Part shown: one piece after another, positions 1-11,010 of the stretch
How the letters are laid out: each line of letters begins with the position of its first letter
Position numbering within the stretch: the stretch's first letter is position 1
DNA from: Locusta migratoria
Taxonomy: Eukaryota; Arthropoda; Insecta; Orthoptera; Acrididae
Direction of reading: 5' to 3'
Assembly: GCA_026315105.1 (NCBI GenBank)
Contig: CM048744.1
Span: forward strand, 360,655,168-360,719,167
DNA: 64,000 nt
The notes under the pieces: generated by a model
What the model was told of the DNA's origin: nothing
The model's database searches: none
What the model saw: the letters and a program-made list of their open reading frames with translations, nothing else
Made by a program: the position numbers and the translations under genes

Positions 1-135
1 GGTTTGAAACTGGTAACGGCGCTATTTAGTAAATAAATAACACAATTAAATGTGGTTGGTTGTTGTTTTCTTGAAGAATCATCCTGTATTTCATACACTA
101 TCACGTGGTCAAAATGTCGGTTTTTGACAAAGTAG

Positions 136-137
<2 letters not shown>

Positions 138-196
<59 letters not shown>
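138..196. repeat. poly-T tract (about 59 T)
   Basis: An uninterrupted T run. It may be the poly-A tail of a minus-strand retroelement, but no recognisable body adjoins it. Bases 1-137 show nothing else. Confidence 0.95.
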
Positions 197-199
<3 letters not shown>

Positions 200-353
200 T
201 CTTTGAATCTGGTCACGACTTATTCTGATTTTGTTGTGTTGTGACAACAGCATTTTTCATTCTAGTCAGTATTCATATTTCATGTCTCCGTATGGCTCAA
301 GATTAAATTTTAGAAATATTGTGATTTGATACAGCTTCTCAGAATTAAGACAG

Positions 354-425
354 GTCCACATGCAACGATCAATATGCGAAAATATCTGTGCAAATGTCTG
401 TGTAAATGAATCGTTGTGTGTGGAC
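354..425. repeat. Short inverted-repeat element, copy 1
   Basis: Ends 'gtccacatgcaacgat' and 'atcgttgtgtgtggac' are near-perfect inverted repeats around a core rich in 'gcaaat/tctgtg' words. A sister copy sits at 941-1005, so this is a small MITE-like family. Open frames crossing it are shadows. Confidence 0.7.
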
Positions 426-940
426 AGGTATTTAGATCGCTGCAAATTCTTCCGCCCGCCATCCGTCGGTGTAGAAAAACACACTTCAGCACTAGAGACT
501 ACAGTCACACTGGAAAGTGAATACGCTCTTTTTCGAAGTATATTTATTTTTCTTTACGATGTACAGTTCAGAAAGAATTTATTTACTTATTTATTATTAT
601 TTTTAATAAGATTTCCTGTTTAGCAGCACGATAAACAAATCAAAATTTCTCTTTGAGAGACTGTTTGATTTATCTCCATTACTATATTATTTACTTTTCT
701 TTTACTATAAATATCAATAAATTCGGCAGTGAATGTCCTCCGACTATGACGTATGTCAGCCATTCGCATTCACTTCTGCACACGACGAAAACAGTCGACA
801 GCCTCAAATTTATTTACAAAATACACCTTCCAGCTTGTGTGCACAGTTGTGATTTGAATCCATAGATTTGAGCAATTTTGCTCAAACCTCTAACTCCAAC
901 TTCTTGGTTTGCACACATCTCATATCTGCGCAAATCTGAT

Positions 941-1005
941 GTCCACACGCAACGATTTGCGAGGTGTGTGCAGACATTTGCGCAGACAGATCGTTGCGTG
1001 TGGAC
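941..1005. repeat. Short inverted-repeat element, copy 2
   Basis: Same family as the copy at 354-425, better preserved: 'gtccacacgcaacgat' against 'atcgttgcgtgtggac'. The core contains 'cagacatttgcgcagacag'. No target duplication is evident. Confidence 0.7.
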
Positions 1006-1442
1006 CCGGCTTTAGACCTAAATGTTTAAACGATCTAACTTCCTGAAGATAATGCTACTAATCTTGTAATCAGGTATTATCGTAGATTAACTGGTAATTA
1101 TTCCTGTTTCTTGTCTACAGATCGTGTTAAATTCTAAGATCCTGTACGACGACTCTGTAAGATGTGTCATTATCTGCTTACTTCAGCTGCCTTCATTCTG
1201 GTTATTCTATGAGGCAGTACAACGTTTAAACTACTGTGGATTACACTTGAAAGCATTCTGCCCCCTTCATGGAAATTCATCAGTTTTAGCGGTGCATGTT
1301 CAATGGGGCTTGATAGAGAAAAGTATGTGCAACTTATCACACATTCTTATCACAGTCCTATTCCAACCACAGCAATTCGTGTGCCCCCTAGAACTCGCAG
1401 GGAGGAGCTCTGGCGAGACTCTCTGAAGGAAATCAAATAAAG

Positions 1443-1703
1443 GTCAAGGAGGAACTAGCCGAAGGCTCACACCTGCCATATGGGATCTGGAAGACCTTAA
1501 ACAGGCTGCGAGGTGGAGTGACAAGATGCAAAGCCAAGCTCAAGAAGTGGGGTTTCAGCAGTGAGGATGAAATGTGTTCGTGTGGTGCCGTGCAGGACGA
1601 ACAACATCTACTCTTCTGCAAGAATCTACCGGCCGCGTGTACAACTGATGACTTAGGGGCAGCCAGTGAGACTGCTATGAAAACCGCTGAATACTGGGCT
1701 TAG
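1443..1703 (+). pseudogene. Non-LTR retrotransposon C-terminal tail (5'-truncated)
   Basis: The frame ends in a stop at 1701-1703 and encodes a tail with 'WKTLNRLRGGVTRCKAKLKKWGF', split here only by reading, followed by a Cys-x-Cys ... His-x4-Cys cluster (CSCG ... HLLFC) and a terminal 'AEYWA'. This basic 'LNRLR..V.RCK..L.KWG' block plus zinc-binding tail is typical of the extreme C-terminus of insect LINE polyproteins. The frame runs open leftwards to about 1400 but no RT domain precedes it, so this is a 5'-truncated copy. A short AT-rich 3' UTR follows to about 1810. The call is by family resemblance; the clade is not resolved. Confidence 0.7.
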
Positions 1704-1705
1704 CA

Positions 1706-4000
1706 GAAAATATAATCATCTTACCATCCCTTTTTATATATATTGTAAATTTGTGCTGTCATTAAATACCTAATTGGTTTGTATTTATTCCATGTCCTGG
1801 ACACCAAAAATTAAAATAAATATATCACAGTCCGATGGGTACAACAAGTGAACTTGAGACTGATGACCTCTGCAGTTTTGTCCCTCTAAAACATCCAACT
1901 AGCAACTTCTTTTCAATTCCGGCAACGTAGCTAAGACACCAAGTTGAGAAGTGGGATTTTTGTACGATGAGAACAAACCAAATGGCACAGATTTGAAACG
2001 GGCGACACCACTCCTCCCAGAATCGGTTCCAAGAAATGAAATGTAGTTATTAGAAAGTAGTGTGCGACGTTCAGGAGTTGAAATGGAATGCGGCTATGAC
2101 GCATGCTGTGTGGAGCGCTTCTGCGTAAGTTGCATGCTCCACCCGTAACGGAATGACTTGCACCAGCTGTCTAATAATCAGCAGTCGAATGGAGGACAGT
2201 TACAAGGTAACTGGCGGATGTCTGGAGGACGACACATCGAATAAATATTTACCATTAGCTGTACCTGGCCACGCGTTTCTGTGGGATCTTACAGATTAAA
2301 TGGGAAAAAAAGAAAGAAAAGAGAAGGCACACGTATCTAATGTGTATTATTTCATGACGAAGGGAAATGGATATACGGTACATCCTCCCCCCTCTCTCTG
2401 CTTCTCTCTCCCTTCCCCTATTCTTTTCCAAATCATCCTTCCTCTTTTCTCTCTGTGCAGTTCCTCCCCCTCTCTGTCCACCTTCCCCTCCCCATCTCTT
2501 ACTCTCCCTCTTTATACATCCGATCGTACGCGTACTTCCTCCTCTTTCTACACCTCTCCTTCTCCAACTCATCATCATGCTCTCCCTATTCATCTCCTCC
2601 TCCCCCTCACTTCCTTTGATTCTTCCGACTCTTCTACCTCCTCTTACAACTCTGTCGAACGTATGACCTTGTTTAGTGTTACGTTCAAAATCTTATATCA
2701 ACGAAAATTCTTTATCTAATGCTTTGGAATTTTTACACAACGTTGCATTGTTATACATGTGTGTTTCTAAGTTCCATATTTTTTAATATGAGTCACTTAT
2801 CTTCTTAATATATATAAATTGAGGTGTTTGTGCCTATATTTCACTATGCAGCCAGAACTACACATCGCAAACAAATAGTGTTTGTATGTGGTAGTAGGTA
2901 TCAGTCTCCCATTGTGAACTATGGTGGTAGAGGGTTGAAAGTTATCGACTTATGGAAAATTCTATGTGCGAATGTCAATATTTTGCTCTTCAGCAAAAAC
3001 TATGCAATGGAGACGGACGATCTGTCTGTGTTGTTGTAGTACAAACTCTACCGTTGTACACCGTAGGAGTTCCGTATCGATAGCTATAAGAGGGTGGAAG
3101 ATATAATGGTTGAAAGTTGTCAGCGAATATAAAAATCGGACTGAAGACCAGCGACTTTTGACACTATAATAGTCAAAGCAAAGTAGTTATATACAGCGAA
3201 ACGTGATGCACATTCTTTAGTTGTTTTCTGCAACAAGCGTACGAATCAAGGAGTTAACCTCCTTGGTACGAATAAAGAAAAATAAGTGCATATTGCAGTT
3301 TGAACATTAAAACTACCAAGAAAGGTGCCAAAGCGTAAGAAAGAAATTTCGCGTTCTCGATCCGTTTCTAAAGGACTGAATACGGCGCTGAAAAGTGAAT
3401 CTACAGACGATAGAAACTTGAAATTTGTAGGCGTTGTTCATCTCTAGGCATCAGCGATTTTTCAATATTCCCATCTCTAAGGGTTTGAAAAAGGGGATGA
3501 ACGGTTTTTTGAAAATACGTTGCTATTAAGGTAAGCTATTGAAGCAAGAAATACAAAAATCCGGATTTAGATTTTTGATTGGAATTTTAAAAACACTTAT
3601 TTCGATATTTCTGGAAATTCAACTATTAAGCGGGTGAAATAAGGGAAAATATTTTAAGTGTGCTACTAAGACTATTTCCACGCTAGAAATTCGAAAATTT
3701 GGATTTGCAACCATGATTAGAATTTTTTAAAAAAGTGTTTCGGGATGATTTGAAATCTGCCATTAATGGTGCAGTCGGGAGTGGCAAAGCTAAAACCCAG
3801 AAAATTTATGTTTAGAAGTAAAAAGGACCAATGCAGACCATCCAGCCTACGCGTGCGAAGCAGCGGGACTTAAGCTAGTCGATTTATATAAATTTTTATA
3901 TTGGGAAACGTTGTTACAAAAAATCACAAAAGTTACATATTAGTTGGTTATACATCATACAACCTCTGACAAAAAAGTTCCGTGAAAAGTCATGAGACAT
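1706..4000. other. No gene recognised; diverged non-coding DNA
   Basis: Apart from the CT-rich tract at 2385-2645, I see no coding signal, TIR pair or SINE head here. 3330-3840 is AT-rich with old-looking sequence. Confidence 0.5.
2385..2645 (+). repeat. CT-rich low-complexity tract
   Basis: Long run of ctcc/cctc/tctc words. It produces overlapping Ser/Pro/Leu-rich open frames on both strands that have compositional rather than coding origin. Confidence 0.85.
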
Positions 4001-5022
4001 TAACATAGATGAACTATGAACTACAGTTACATTACTGCCCTTCGAAATGTTCATGTATCGCAGAACTCAGCGGTGCATAGTTATGTGAGGTGACTATTTG
4101 GAAGGACAGTAAGGCAACTGCACAGACATACATTACTAGACTGGCAAACTTGCCTCTGTGACTGAAGTTTGATGCCGCCATCTTGCCTCACCTAACGTCA
4201 AAAAGTTTCCGTACGGTACTACTATGACCTTCTGACACGATATGACGTTGTAAGCTTTACTAGTTAGTTTGAACAATGATTTGCATTTGAGCTAACACTT
4301 CCGAATTTTCGAATCGTGTTATGAGAAGAACATGTTATGTACGGTTAAACATTGACATCTAGGCAAAGACGTTCTACCATATTGTTGTGTTGCCAACATA
4401 ATCATGAGAGGTCAACGGGATGATGGTAAAATTTTACCATTACGTAAGTTAAAGTAGAAGTAGTTATCTGAAAAACACCAACAAGAATAAAGCTATGTTT
4501 TACCCACGACAAATAACATTTATAATGATCATACTATTAAAAGAAAAACCGAAGTTGATCGTAGCTGGAAAAAGATTAATAAAAACAGGAAACGCGACTC
4601 ATTAGTTTGTGTGTCAAAGCAGACTATAGATTTCGTAAGAACTCTCAAAAGAATGAGAGTACACTTTTATAATGACCATACTACTGAAAGAAGATCCGAA
4701 GCTGAATGAAATTGGTAACAATAATAATATCAATGCAACTCATTACTGTATGTGTTGAAGCTTACTCAAGCTTAAAAAATTTCAGCCATATACAAAACAC
4801 GAATTTCCTACATGTCAAAACTCTAGGACAGCATAGTTACGTCAGTTCATCCGTATTTTTACGACTGTTTTCTGTAATAACTCACTCGACTGCTCGCACG
4901 TTATAGTATAGAAATATGGCGGCAAGACCTCACTGAAACCAATGATACTGTATACGGTATTGCCAGTCTAGTAATATATGTCTGTGGGTAACTGTAGTTC
5001 ATAGTTCATCTATGGTAATGTT
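4001..5022. mobile_element. DNA transposon with long terminal inverted repeats, non-coding
   Basis: The left end 'taacatagatgaactatgaa' (4001-) is inverted at the right end (to 5022). The arms continue inward through 'acagacata..ttactagactggcaa' and then 'gccgccat..ttgcctcac' (left about 4170-4195, right about 4910-4930). The left arm has about 70 bp of extra sequence at 4031-4120. Inside, two direct copies of a segment beginning 'ataatgaYcatactaYt' start near 4530 and 4670. No transposase was recognised, so it is a non-autonomous element of unknown superfamily. Confidence 0.65.
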
Positions 5023-5197
5023 ACAGGACTATTCACCGAATTTTGTCAACAGTCTATATAAAAGAAATAGCTCCTTGTATTACAATCGAACGTTGTGTCA
5101 AAATATCAACCGTTCCCCAGTTATGACTTACATATTACTCATGTTCCTAATCGTAAATTTACAAAGTTGTCGACCGAATGCTTTGAAATTTTGCCCT

Positions 5198-5384
5198 GAA
5201 AAGCCGCGCGGGAATGGTCGTGAGGTCTGGAGCGCGACGTTACGGATCGCGCGGTCGCTCTCTACTATGGTTCGAGTCCTCCCTCGGGCTTGGGTGTGTG
5301 TTGTTCTCACTTTAAGTAGTTTTTGAGTCTTGGGACCAATTACCAGAGTAATTTGATCCCTTAGAATTACAAACATTGTCCAGG

Positions 5385-5386
<2 letters not shown>
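5198..5386 (+). mobile_element. Diverged tRNA-derived SINE
   Basis: A B-box-like 'ggttcgagtcc' followed by 'ctcgggcttgggtgtgtg' and a tail with 'tttaagtag...ttgggaccaat' and 'attacaaacatt' resembles the second SINE family seen at 18835 and 44980, but the head is poorly preserved. It abuts the TA microsatellite. Confidence 0.5.

Positions 5387-5462
<76 letters not shown>
5387..5462. repeat. (TA)n microsatellite, about 38 units
   Basis: Perfect alternating TA run directly downstream of the SINE tail. 5463-5891 beyond it shows no recognisable feature. Confidence 0.97.
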
Positions 5463-5466
<4 letters not shown>

Positions 5467-5891
5467 TTTATGTCACATATGAATTCAAATAAATGTTCTA
5501 ACGGGGAAGCGTCTTTACAAAACATCACAAATGTTATGTACATGTTGATTATAAATAATATGTAAAAGAAATAGAGATTAGAATTCAACGTTGTGTCAAA
5601 CGATCAAAGCAGTCGGTCAAGAACATTCGGAGATTAACGATTTTTCACAAACATTTACGTTTTTCTGAATACAGATTTGAGATGGGATGAACATGTGAAA
5701 TTAGGGGAAGTGAAACGAATACTTAAATTTATTAAAAGATATTAGAGCGATCAATTTTCAAATATTGTTCCGATGGAAGTACTGATTACAAGAGCCACTC
5801 TAACCGAAGCGTAGCATGGTATCGCATCACTTGCAGCTCCGTCTTCGTTCCCACAAACACGTGGAATTTCCAGTAAGATATATTTAATGTC

Positions 5892-6695
5892 TAACAAGGA
5901 AAGTACTTGGGCTCGAACTAACACATATACACCAAAATCGCATGAGAAATAATGTAAAGATCCCTTATTGCACTAGTGACACTCCCACATCTGCGAAACT
6001 CTGGAGTCGTCCGTTAAAGGCCTCTGCGTGTGCCATGCCGCATTTCACTCTGACCTGTCGGTTCGCCAGTAGGGATGGTGCAGTGTGCCTCCGAAGTTCC
6101 TTTTTGTTATGTTACTTTTGTGGTGAAGCGTCAGATGGGGCGGCGATTGCTAATCATTCCTGCTAATGTATTGCGATTAGTTGAGATGAAGTTACGAAGA
6201 ACCCTTCTTCGTGAAGATGCTATTAGTGTAGAAGACGTATTATTTGCATACTTTCTCGTATCTGTTATGATACAGAAATATGAGCATAAGTTAGATACTG
6301 TTGTTACAAACTCATAATAATGATAATACGGATGATAATGACGAACAACTCATTGCAAAAGATAGTGCTACGGTAAGTGCGGGAAGAGGCGATGGAAGCA
6401 GTAGCAGTGAATACCAACAGTCTTTCGGGAAGAAGGTTCAAGTTTCAACTATCATCACGGCTTTTGATGACAATTCGCTAGAGAACATATACGATGATTA
6501 TTACATAAGTTTTAGTTAAGATATCTGCATTACGTATGGCGTCTACAATTACATCTACAGTGCTATCTAGAGCATGGTTGCAGAGCTTTGCAGAAAAACG
6601 ACACCCAAGGGCACATTGAGGTGTACTTAGAGATCATATAACCAAACGTTCATACAGATATGTTTGTTCGAGCCCATGTACTTTCCTTGTAAGTT
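5892..6695. mobile_element. TIR-bounded DNA transposon, about 0.8 kb
   Basis: Left 'acaaggaaagtacttgggct' (about 5894) is mirrored at the right by 'agcccatgtactttccttgt' (about 6671-6690), an inverted match of about 26 bp with one mismatch plus 'cgaac' inside. The interior holds the only open frames of the neighbourhood (6075-6519). Superfamily not recognised. Confidence 0.6.
6075..6519 (+). pseudogene. Possible coding remnant inside a TIR element
   Basis: Two overlapping open frames, 6075-6317 (80 codons) and 6301-6519 (72 codons), lie in different frames, as if one reading frame had shifted near 6300. The first encodes a basic/hydrophobic segment (RRTLLREDAISVEDVLFAYF). The second is acidic and Ser-rich (NDNTDDNDEQ, GDGSSSS). 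I do not recognise either. Position inside the 5892-6695 inverted repeats suggests a remnant of the element's own gene. 'acggtaagtg' at about 6370 would also fit a splice donor. Chance open frames remain possible. Confidence 0.25.
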
Positions 6696-6696
6696 A

Positions 6697-7684
6697 CAGT
6701 ATACACAACAAGACTTTCGAAATATTATATCAAGAAAAAGGAAACAAAGTTATTTGAAAATGTAATAAAAAAATATGATAGCTATATTGTCTAATTAGTA
6801 GTAAAAACTCTGAAAATGATGTTAGTTATGGTAAACATATCCCACATAATCGTGTTATACGGAGTCATCACATGTTTCTGTCTCAAAAAACGAAAAAACA
6901 AAAATCTAGCAAATAGACACTATTCCATTCATTTGTATAGAAATATGCAAAGAAATATTTTTGTTCACAGATAAAAAATTAACCCTTTGCAGCCCAGTGG
7001 TGCTATATGGCATGACCTATAACTGCTCTTCTACCTCCGACCATGTGACCAAAGGTTATAAAGAACACTGCAGGTCTCCCCAAAATTCAGTGTGGTTAGG
7101 TTGGCTACCATTACTTCAAGCAAACAGAGAGCGTTAGGCTACAATGCATTGACAAAACATGTATTGATCCTTAAACCCAAGAGAACTTCGCAATAAAGGT
7201 GAATTATTCACAACACAGCACCACGAGGAATTAGTGAAATAATAAATTAGAAAAACAAAGCTACTGCTTTTGTATTGCGACAGTGGTCTAAGGGTTGTGT
7301 CTTTGCAAACTAATCAAAAGATACAGAGTTATTTTATAGCCAATGCTGAGACTTCGATAGTGCAATTTGTTGCTTTGTATATAGGACCAGATAAAAAAAA
7401 GTGATGCCTCCAACGTTATAAAAATGATAATAAACAAAAGCGAAATTTGTACAAATCATATTCTGTCCTCTACACTACATTGGCTTTCAGCAGAAACTGG
7501 GTTAAACGATGCCGGAAATGTGGTAAAATGCATGGTGTTCTGTGTAGAGGATACTTCAGGATATGATCTGTACTAACGCCAAATTAGGTGTTGATAATAA
7601 TTTTTGTATAATAGGAGCATTTCTTTTTATTAATTCTCGTAACAGTGGGCTACTTGTTTAAAGACCAAGTAACAGTAGTAATAG
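6697..7684. other. No gene; one small foldback
   Basis: AT-rich non-coding DNA. A small foldback is visible at about 7440-7580: 'ttgtacaaatcatattctgt' and 'gtcctctacac' recur inverted as 'gtgtagaggat' and 'gatatgatctgtac'. Nothing else was recognised. Confidence 0.45.
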
Positions 7685-7883
7685 CCGTCCGCGGTGGCCG
7701 AGGCGACTGAGGCGCTTCAGTCACGGTCTTCATGGCCACTACGGTCGGGGATTCGAATCCCCCCTCGGGCATGGATATTTGTGCCGTCCTTAGGATAAGC
7801 TAGTTGATAAGTAGTTCGTAAGTTTAGGGACTGATAACCCCGTAGTTAAGTCCCATAAGCTTAACAAACATTTGAACATTTTT
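7685..7883 (+). mobile_element. tRNA-derived SINE, family 1, near full length
   Basis: tRNA-like head with A-box-like 'gcggtggccgag' and B box 'gattcgaatcc', then the body 'atggatatttgtgccgtcct' and a 3' end 'aacatttgaacatttt'. Flanked by near-identical repeats (left 'aacagtagt..ata', right 'aacaggagtaata' at 7884-7896), a likely target-site duplication. Confidence 0.9.
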
Positions 7884-8528
7884 AACAGGAGTAATAAGCA
7901 GTAGTAGTTATAGTAGCTATATTTTATTTCAAACGTGGATTACTGTCGTCTATTACTAGGTGGAAACAAGGCATTTCCAGAGTATTCATTTGATTCATTC
8001 TTCTGTTAGTCTCTGTCCATACCCTCCTCCCCTCCTCCTGATATAAACGTAGGCACGTCTAATTCTAAGTAACATTTCCTACAACACGTATTTATTACAA
8101 TATTCTATTAGTCCATAGCCTCCTTTCTCCTCTCTCTGTTGAGCTACTCCCCCTTCCCCTCAATTAATCTGTTTACTTCCGCCCCTCTCTTTGTCCATCT
8201 CCTCCTGCACCTCTCTCTTTTCATCACTTCCCCTCACCTACCCAGCACCTCCCCTCTCTTTCTCTTCATCAATCTCCTCCCCTCCCCCTCATCAGGCCTA
8301 TCACCTGCCCACCCCTTCTCTGTCAATGTCTTCCCCATTGTCTCCACCTACTCCTCTGTCAATCAGTCCATCTCCTCCTCCCACATATATATAAATGAAA
8401 TTACAAATATCTGCTAACTTTTATGGTGACTGATCGGATAATATTGAAGTCTTTAAAAGTACTCTCTGGCGTGCACCATAGGGTAACTTTCGGAATATAT
8501 AAACTTTGTCCTTGAAAGGAAAAGATAC
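7884..8528. other. No gene; CT-rich tract 8020-8390
   Basis: Mostly 'ctcctcc/ctctct' low-complexity sequence, which yields overlapping Ser/Pro/Leu-rich open frames of no coding value. Confidence 0.7.
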
Positions 8529-9230
8529 TGACTTACTTAGAGCCCGGGCCATTTGAACCGTAGCCGGTCCTTAGCCTCACGTACAACAGTGTGCCATTCC
8601 TCTCTGTCTTCAGCTTCTTTTTCATTGCTTTGCACCTTCAGCAGATCCTTCCTAACGTCGTCCGTCCACTTCATTCTTGGCCTTTTCAGACGCCTCTTTC
8701 CCTCCAGTCTGTTTACAAAAAAAAAAAGTTCAAATGTTTGTATAGCTTATGGGACTTAACTACGGGGTCATCAGTCCCTAAACTTACGAACTACTTATGA
8801 ACTGCTTACGAACTAGGACGGCACAAATATCCATGCCCGAGGGGGGATTCGAACCCCCGACCGTAGTGGCCGTGCAGACCGTGACTGTAGCTCCGCAGTC
8901 CCCTCGGGCACCGCGGCCGGCAGTCTGTGTACCATCACATCTCGTACAATGGTGGAATTATTTCTCACCACGTAACCATACCATTTCGATGTCTGGCTTT
9001 TGATCATGACTACTATCTCTGACTCTTTGTACATGTCCCGGATCTCCCTGTTTCGTCTTTTCCTCCAACCATTATTTTCCGTTACTAGGCCATATATTTT
9101 CCTCAGTACCTTGTTCTCAAATGTGATAAATATTCTCACTTTGTCTCTCACACGTTTTGCGGTGTCTCTCAGCACACAACAGTGATCATTAAACATCTGT
9201 GTGTACCCTAACTGAGAGTATCCTAATCTT
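8529..9230 (-). pseudogene. Non-LTR retrotransposon C-terminal coding remnant, split by a SINE
   Basis: Reading leftwards from 9196, the frame encodes a LINE C-terminus: 'FENKVLRKIYG', 'WRKRRNREI..MY', 'WYGYVVRN', then after the SINE 'GKRRLKRPRMKWTDDV' and 'DREEWHTVVREAKDR', with a stop near 8535. This 'LRKIYGP..E.G.WR.R.N.E' plus 'GRPR..W.DDV' order is typical of RTE/R2-like LINE tails (family knowledge). The SINE and one target-duplication copy occupy 216 bp, a multiple of three, and the frames on both sides are in phase, so the pre-insertion sequence was open. No RT domain is present, so the copy is 5'-truncated. Confidence 0.8.
8717..8920 (-). mobile_element. tRNA-derived SINE, family 1, with 12-bp target duplication
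   Basis: Minus-oriented SINE: tail 'ttcaaatgtttg' at left preceded by an A run, B box (reverse) 'ggattcgaacc', head 'ccgcggccgg' at right. Flanking direct repeats 'cagtctgtttac' (8705-8716) and 'cagtctgtgtac' (8921-8932) are the target-site duplication with one mismatch. It sits inside a LINE reading frame. Confidence 0.95.
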
Positions 9231-9271
9231 TTTCAATACCTAACTGAGTGTACCCTAATCTTTTTCAATAC
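9208..9271. repeat. 32-bp tandem duplication
   Basis: 'ctaactgag.gta.cctaatc...ttcaatac' occurs twice head to tail (9208-9239, 9240-9271) with two mismatches. Confidence 0.85.
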
Positions 9272-9392
9272 GCGATCCCTTTTCAAGTAAAAATATTCCT
9301 GCGAACTTCTGCTCCCATCCCTCATATCTCCCTAACCGTAAACCAAATATGTGATTTCAAAGAGAACTAATTTGATTTTCTTGCTATTGAAA

Positions 9393-9442
<50 letters not shown>

Positions 9443-9940
9443 TAAAAATAAGGTACAGAACTATTCATTACAGCACTAATTTATTTTTTCTTTAGAAACT
9501 CCCACAAAAACGAGTTGCAGGTAAAACTCAAGGCGAATTATACTCATCAAACAAGGTCCAATTCTATAGTCAGTTTGTAAAGACGTGCATCGTTTTTTGG
9601 ACTTTCTCAAATTTAATTACTGGATCTTGTTTATTAGGCTGTCAATCGGTTCCTGAAAACAGTTGCAGTTGCGTTTATTATCGTTGGATGGTGTACTTAA
9701 TACAAAACAATCTGCATTCTATTAAGTTCAGAATTAATATTAAAGAAGAAATTACCTAACTGCAACAAAAATAAATTTTACTTTTCTAAGGCCCTTTTTG
9801 GTATTACGGAACCCTCACTATTCAGTCACGCACTGGTCTGTTTGTTTCCTCCTGTGACGACGATGTCCCCCCAAGGGATCGCGGCTCACAAGTTGAAAAA
9901 CACTGCCCCTACTGGTCTGCGGCCTGGTAACAACACTAGG
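9272..9940. other. No gene; poly-T tract at 9396-9441
   Basis: A 46-nt T run and AT-rich sequence. No coding or repeat signature was recognised around it. Confidence 0.5.
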
Positions 9941-9989
9941 CGAGACAAAACATCCTAATGCCTCTCGGTAACCGTTCTGTCATCGAGAA

Positions 9990-10150
9990 CTGCAACAGAT
10001 GTAAAACGGAGTGATTTAGGTATTCCATTTTCCGCACGTTTTTCAAGAATGGAAATGTTAGAGGAATAGTCCAAAAGTGGTTCGATAAACCCTCTGCCAG
10101 GCACTTCAATGTGAGCTGTGGAGTGGTTTTGTAGATGTAGATATAGATCA
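9990..10150 (+). mobile_element. 3' end of a CR1-like LINE (3' UTR only)
   Basis: 'aagaatggaaatgttagagg', 'ggttcgataaaccctctgcc', 'aggcactt' and the terminal 'gtagatgtagata' match, inverted, the LINE 3' ends at 42240-42330 and 43570-43680. No coding part remains. Confidence 0.65.
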
Positions 10151-10996
10151 GTGGCGGCCGATGGCACCTGAATCTGGGTGTTGCACCCAAGTTTCAGTTT
10201 TACAGTTTTATATGAGCCTTACATTGGAAAAAGTTATTTATTTCAGCGCCTGGACTCTTGAAATTTTCATGATATAAATATCACAAAAATTCTTGGTATA
10301 TGAAGACACAAAATTTAATTTTTGCACATCGAATTTACGTTCTTGTGATATATCAGTGACAGAAAAATATCTGTGGGATAGTGCTTGCTACAATTTTGCT
10401 AATAATGGAAACGTAATGAGCTAGGTTCATAGTAGAAATGAAATTCATCCACCATATAAAATACTGGAAGTAAGAGACATATTATACATTATCATTTATA
10501 TGTACACTTATTGTTACCTCGTATGTGCAGAAAATTTGCCCTCCTTTTTTTTTCTTTTTCTTTTTTTTATGTAAGCAAATTTTCCAGTCACCTGCTGATA
10601 AAAGTCTGCGATCTATATCACAAAATCTCTTTCAGTGGAAAGCATCGCCAAGGTATCTATATTTCCTGGAGCAATCAGTTGCGTAAGAATGATTTTATTC
10701 TTTTCAAAGTTGAAAAGCACCTTTCTGCTTTGACTGACGTCACGGTAATTATGAAAATTAGCTTCAACAGTTTAGGACACTCAGTCAGTGCCTTCCCGTG
10801 GTTGTTGTTATAAACTCTACAAGGCCAACAGAAGCAGATAATGATCAAAATTGGTAGCCAATTTGTCAGTGAAACTAAATTACTGCGACTGTTGTTGAAA
10901 TGTCAGTACTGGAAGGCACAGAGACGTACCAAAGATAAAACAATGCTGGGATTAGCACGGGGGAGAAGTGTCCTCTAGAGCCGTGTATATACAGGG
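10151..10996. other. No gene recognised
   Basis: AT-rich, with a pyrimidine run at 10540-10570. Open frames here have no recognisable domain. Confidence 0.45.
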
Positions 10997-11010
10997 CTCT
11001 AGTGTCCTCT

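Noticed and set aside
2300..2719. 139-codon Ser/Pro/Leu-rich frame and overlapping frames
   Set aside because: Lies entirely in a CT-rich low-complexity tract, open on several frames at once, no domain.
5367..5588. 73-codon minus-strand frame with alternating Ile-Tyr
   Set aside because: Translation of the (TA)n microsatellite.
8139..8417. 92-codon Ser/Pro-rich frame
   Set aside because: Same reason: pyrimidine-rich low-complexity sequence.
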